A stretch of DNA of 64,000 nt from Lasiodiplodia sp. COLG20 (lineage: Eukaryota; Ascomycota; Dothideomycetes; Botryosphaeriales; Botryosphaeriaceae). This document shows positions 62,550 through 64,000 of this stretch, in pieces. The position numbers were made by a program, and so were the translations under genes. The stretch is taken from NCBI GenBank assembly GCA_009801085.1, contig VNWV01000001.1, positions 1,488,001 through 1,552,000 on the forward strand. The letters are read 5' to 3'. The notes beneath the pieces are model-generated. The model did no database searches and had not been told where the DNA came from. It was given only the letters and a program-made list of their open reading frames with translations. Numbering within the stretch: the first letter of the stretch is position 1; the number at the start of each line of letters is the position of its first letter.

Positions 62550-64000
62550 GACCGCTGCATCTGGCCCCGCATGTGCGCCCGCTGGCTTGGCAACAGGGGC
62601 TGGACGAAGATGGAAGCGACGCCTGTGGGCGCCTGGCGAGGCAGCGGGGCTGGTTGCTTCTTTGGGCGCGGGGTCCAGGCGTGACTGCCTGGCTCATGGT
62701 CATTGGGTGAGGCATTTGGCTGCTCGTGATGGGGGTTGGGCGAGCACGAGGCTCTAGTCGCTGCGGAGTTTGGCAGGCGCACCAGCTTGAGATCGTTGGG
62801 GTCCTCCTGCCGAGGTGGCTCGAAGATCTGGACATGCGGGTGAGCAGCGGCCGCGCTCTCGTGTTGGTGTGGACGCCGCGGTATGCGAGAAGTGGTCACG
62901 TCCTCATGTCAACAGAGGCCCTCGCTGCTCTTTTCTTGAAGAATTTTCAACGTACCCGGGATCGACAGCTGAATTAATTCCATCCGAGGACGTTCTGGTG
63001 TGGTCGCTGGCCCGAAGCCTCCTCATTCTCTACCGGTGAGCATGTGGATTCCGAACGCAGACTCTCAGGCACAGCAACACCGCGCCTGGATGCTGGTTTT
63101 AATGCCTGACCGGAGTCACAGACCCTTTCTGGACACAATTCAGGTGATAGATTCTCTGTTCCTTCAGAGTGGGCCTCGTTCTGACCCACAGCCGCTGGCT
63201 CGCCGCAGCGCTGACCTTCACTATTTCTTTTGACTAGACAGTCTTGAGAGAGAGTAAGTGCCTCCGCTTTGGAGCTTGACGATCTTTTGCAAATATTCGA
63301 CCAAGCCTTGAGCGCAAGTGGAATACGAAGGCGTGCCCAAATTTTCTTACGCCTGCTACGCGGGAGATCCTCCATGTCAACAATTCACGAGATCATGAAA
63401 CCCGCTCGGATCGCCTACCGCTGCCCTCAGCTTCTGTCCACCTCTTCTAGCATACGCGCATCCTGCCACACACACACATCAGTATGTGTCAACTCTGTTT
63501 GTAGCATCATTGTGGTTTCACAACCAGCCCTACCTTTGGTCGGCCACAGACCTTCTACAGCCCACCTAGCCAGGCGCACCTCCGTCGGGACGGTATATTA
63601 ATTGGCTACGGCGAAGCAGATCTCCAATTGGACCAACATGGCGGCGTGGCGTAGCGCATAATGGATGAATAAACGAATGGGCTGCCACAATGTCCCCAGC
63701 TGGCGTCACCGGAAACGGCCAGATCGAAATGTGACAACGAGGAAGGGGGCCGAATAAGATGAACATGTCGCGTCCAGGTAGGATTAGCACCGAATCCGGA
63801 CTTGCCAAAGTGGCTCCACGGCAGTCGGAGTGGCACGAGCAGAGCCATAGCTCTTTCAAAGGAAACACAGAAATAGAGAAGCCCCACAATTTCTGATCCG
63901 CTGCTTCTTGCCATTCCCGACTCTTCCTCTCCAGCTACAAATGCTACAACAAGGAGCTCCTGTGGGCCTTCATACCTACACTTGAAGTGGTGCTCTACAA
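62550..64000. other. Gene-poor right end
   Basis: GC-rich upstream part of R4, then short frames on both strands without support. No partial gene recognised at the edge. Confidence 0.4.

Overview
The window looks like nuclear DNA of a filamentous ascomycete (Pezizomycotina; a Dothideomycete is my guess, not shown). Reasons: GC-rich open frames, short 53-65 nt introns with GTAAGT-type donors, GCTAAC/CTGAC branch sites and CAG acceptors, loose gene spacing, and no bacterial operon layout. I see no tRNA or rRNA gene and no CRISPR.

Left arm (0-13 kb): three small or medium single-pass membrane proteins (134, 3270 and 12155) and one spliced proline-rich acidic protein (5170-6634), separated by long gene-poor stretches. 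A tandem pair of non-coding repeat units lies at 8.4-9.05 kb; related copies are at 36.9 and 62.3 kb.

The most striking content is two long arrays without convincing protein-coding capacity, at 14.0-19.0 kb and 28.4-32.3 kb, both on the minus strand. Every 200-300 bases there is a small exon (about 35-130 nt) bounded by a GCTAAC/GCTAAT branch site plus CAG acceptor and a GTAAGT/GTCAGT/GTGAGT donor. The introns between them carry a C box (RUGAUGA) near the donor and a D box (CUGA) about 65-140 nt later. In about ten units the bases flanking C and D form a 4-6 bp terminal stem. I read these as two multi-intron non-coding host genes for about 24 box C/D snoRNAs. Many are tandem paralogues with diverged guide positions. 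A single further candidate lies at 41.7-41.8 kb.

Between and around the arrays are decayed genes: a RING gene lacking half of its RING (20.3 kb), an RNase H-like gene with a frameshift and stop (24.2-24.75 kb), and a BRCT fragment of PARP type (56.2 kb). An intact F-box-like gene lies at 24.9-26.2 kb.

Right arm (38-60 kb): five large intron-poor genes on the minus strand in a row (38.1, 42.5, 46.0, 49.9 and 52.4 kb). At least three, and more distantly a fourth, form one family of about 690-950 residues with no domain I recognise. The first has a single in-frame TAA. Then come a spliced RING protein (55.2 kb) and a tandem pair of spliced paralogues (56.9 and 59.1 kb) on the plus strand. The last 4 kb is gene-poor. 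All functional statements rest on motif reading by eye; no database search was possible.
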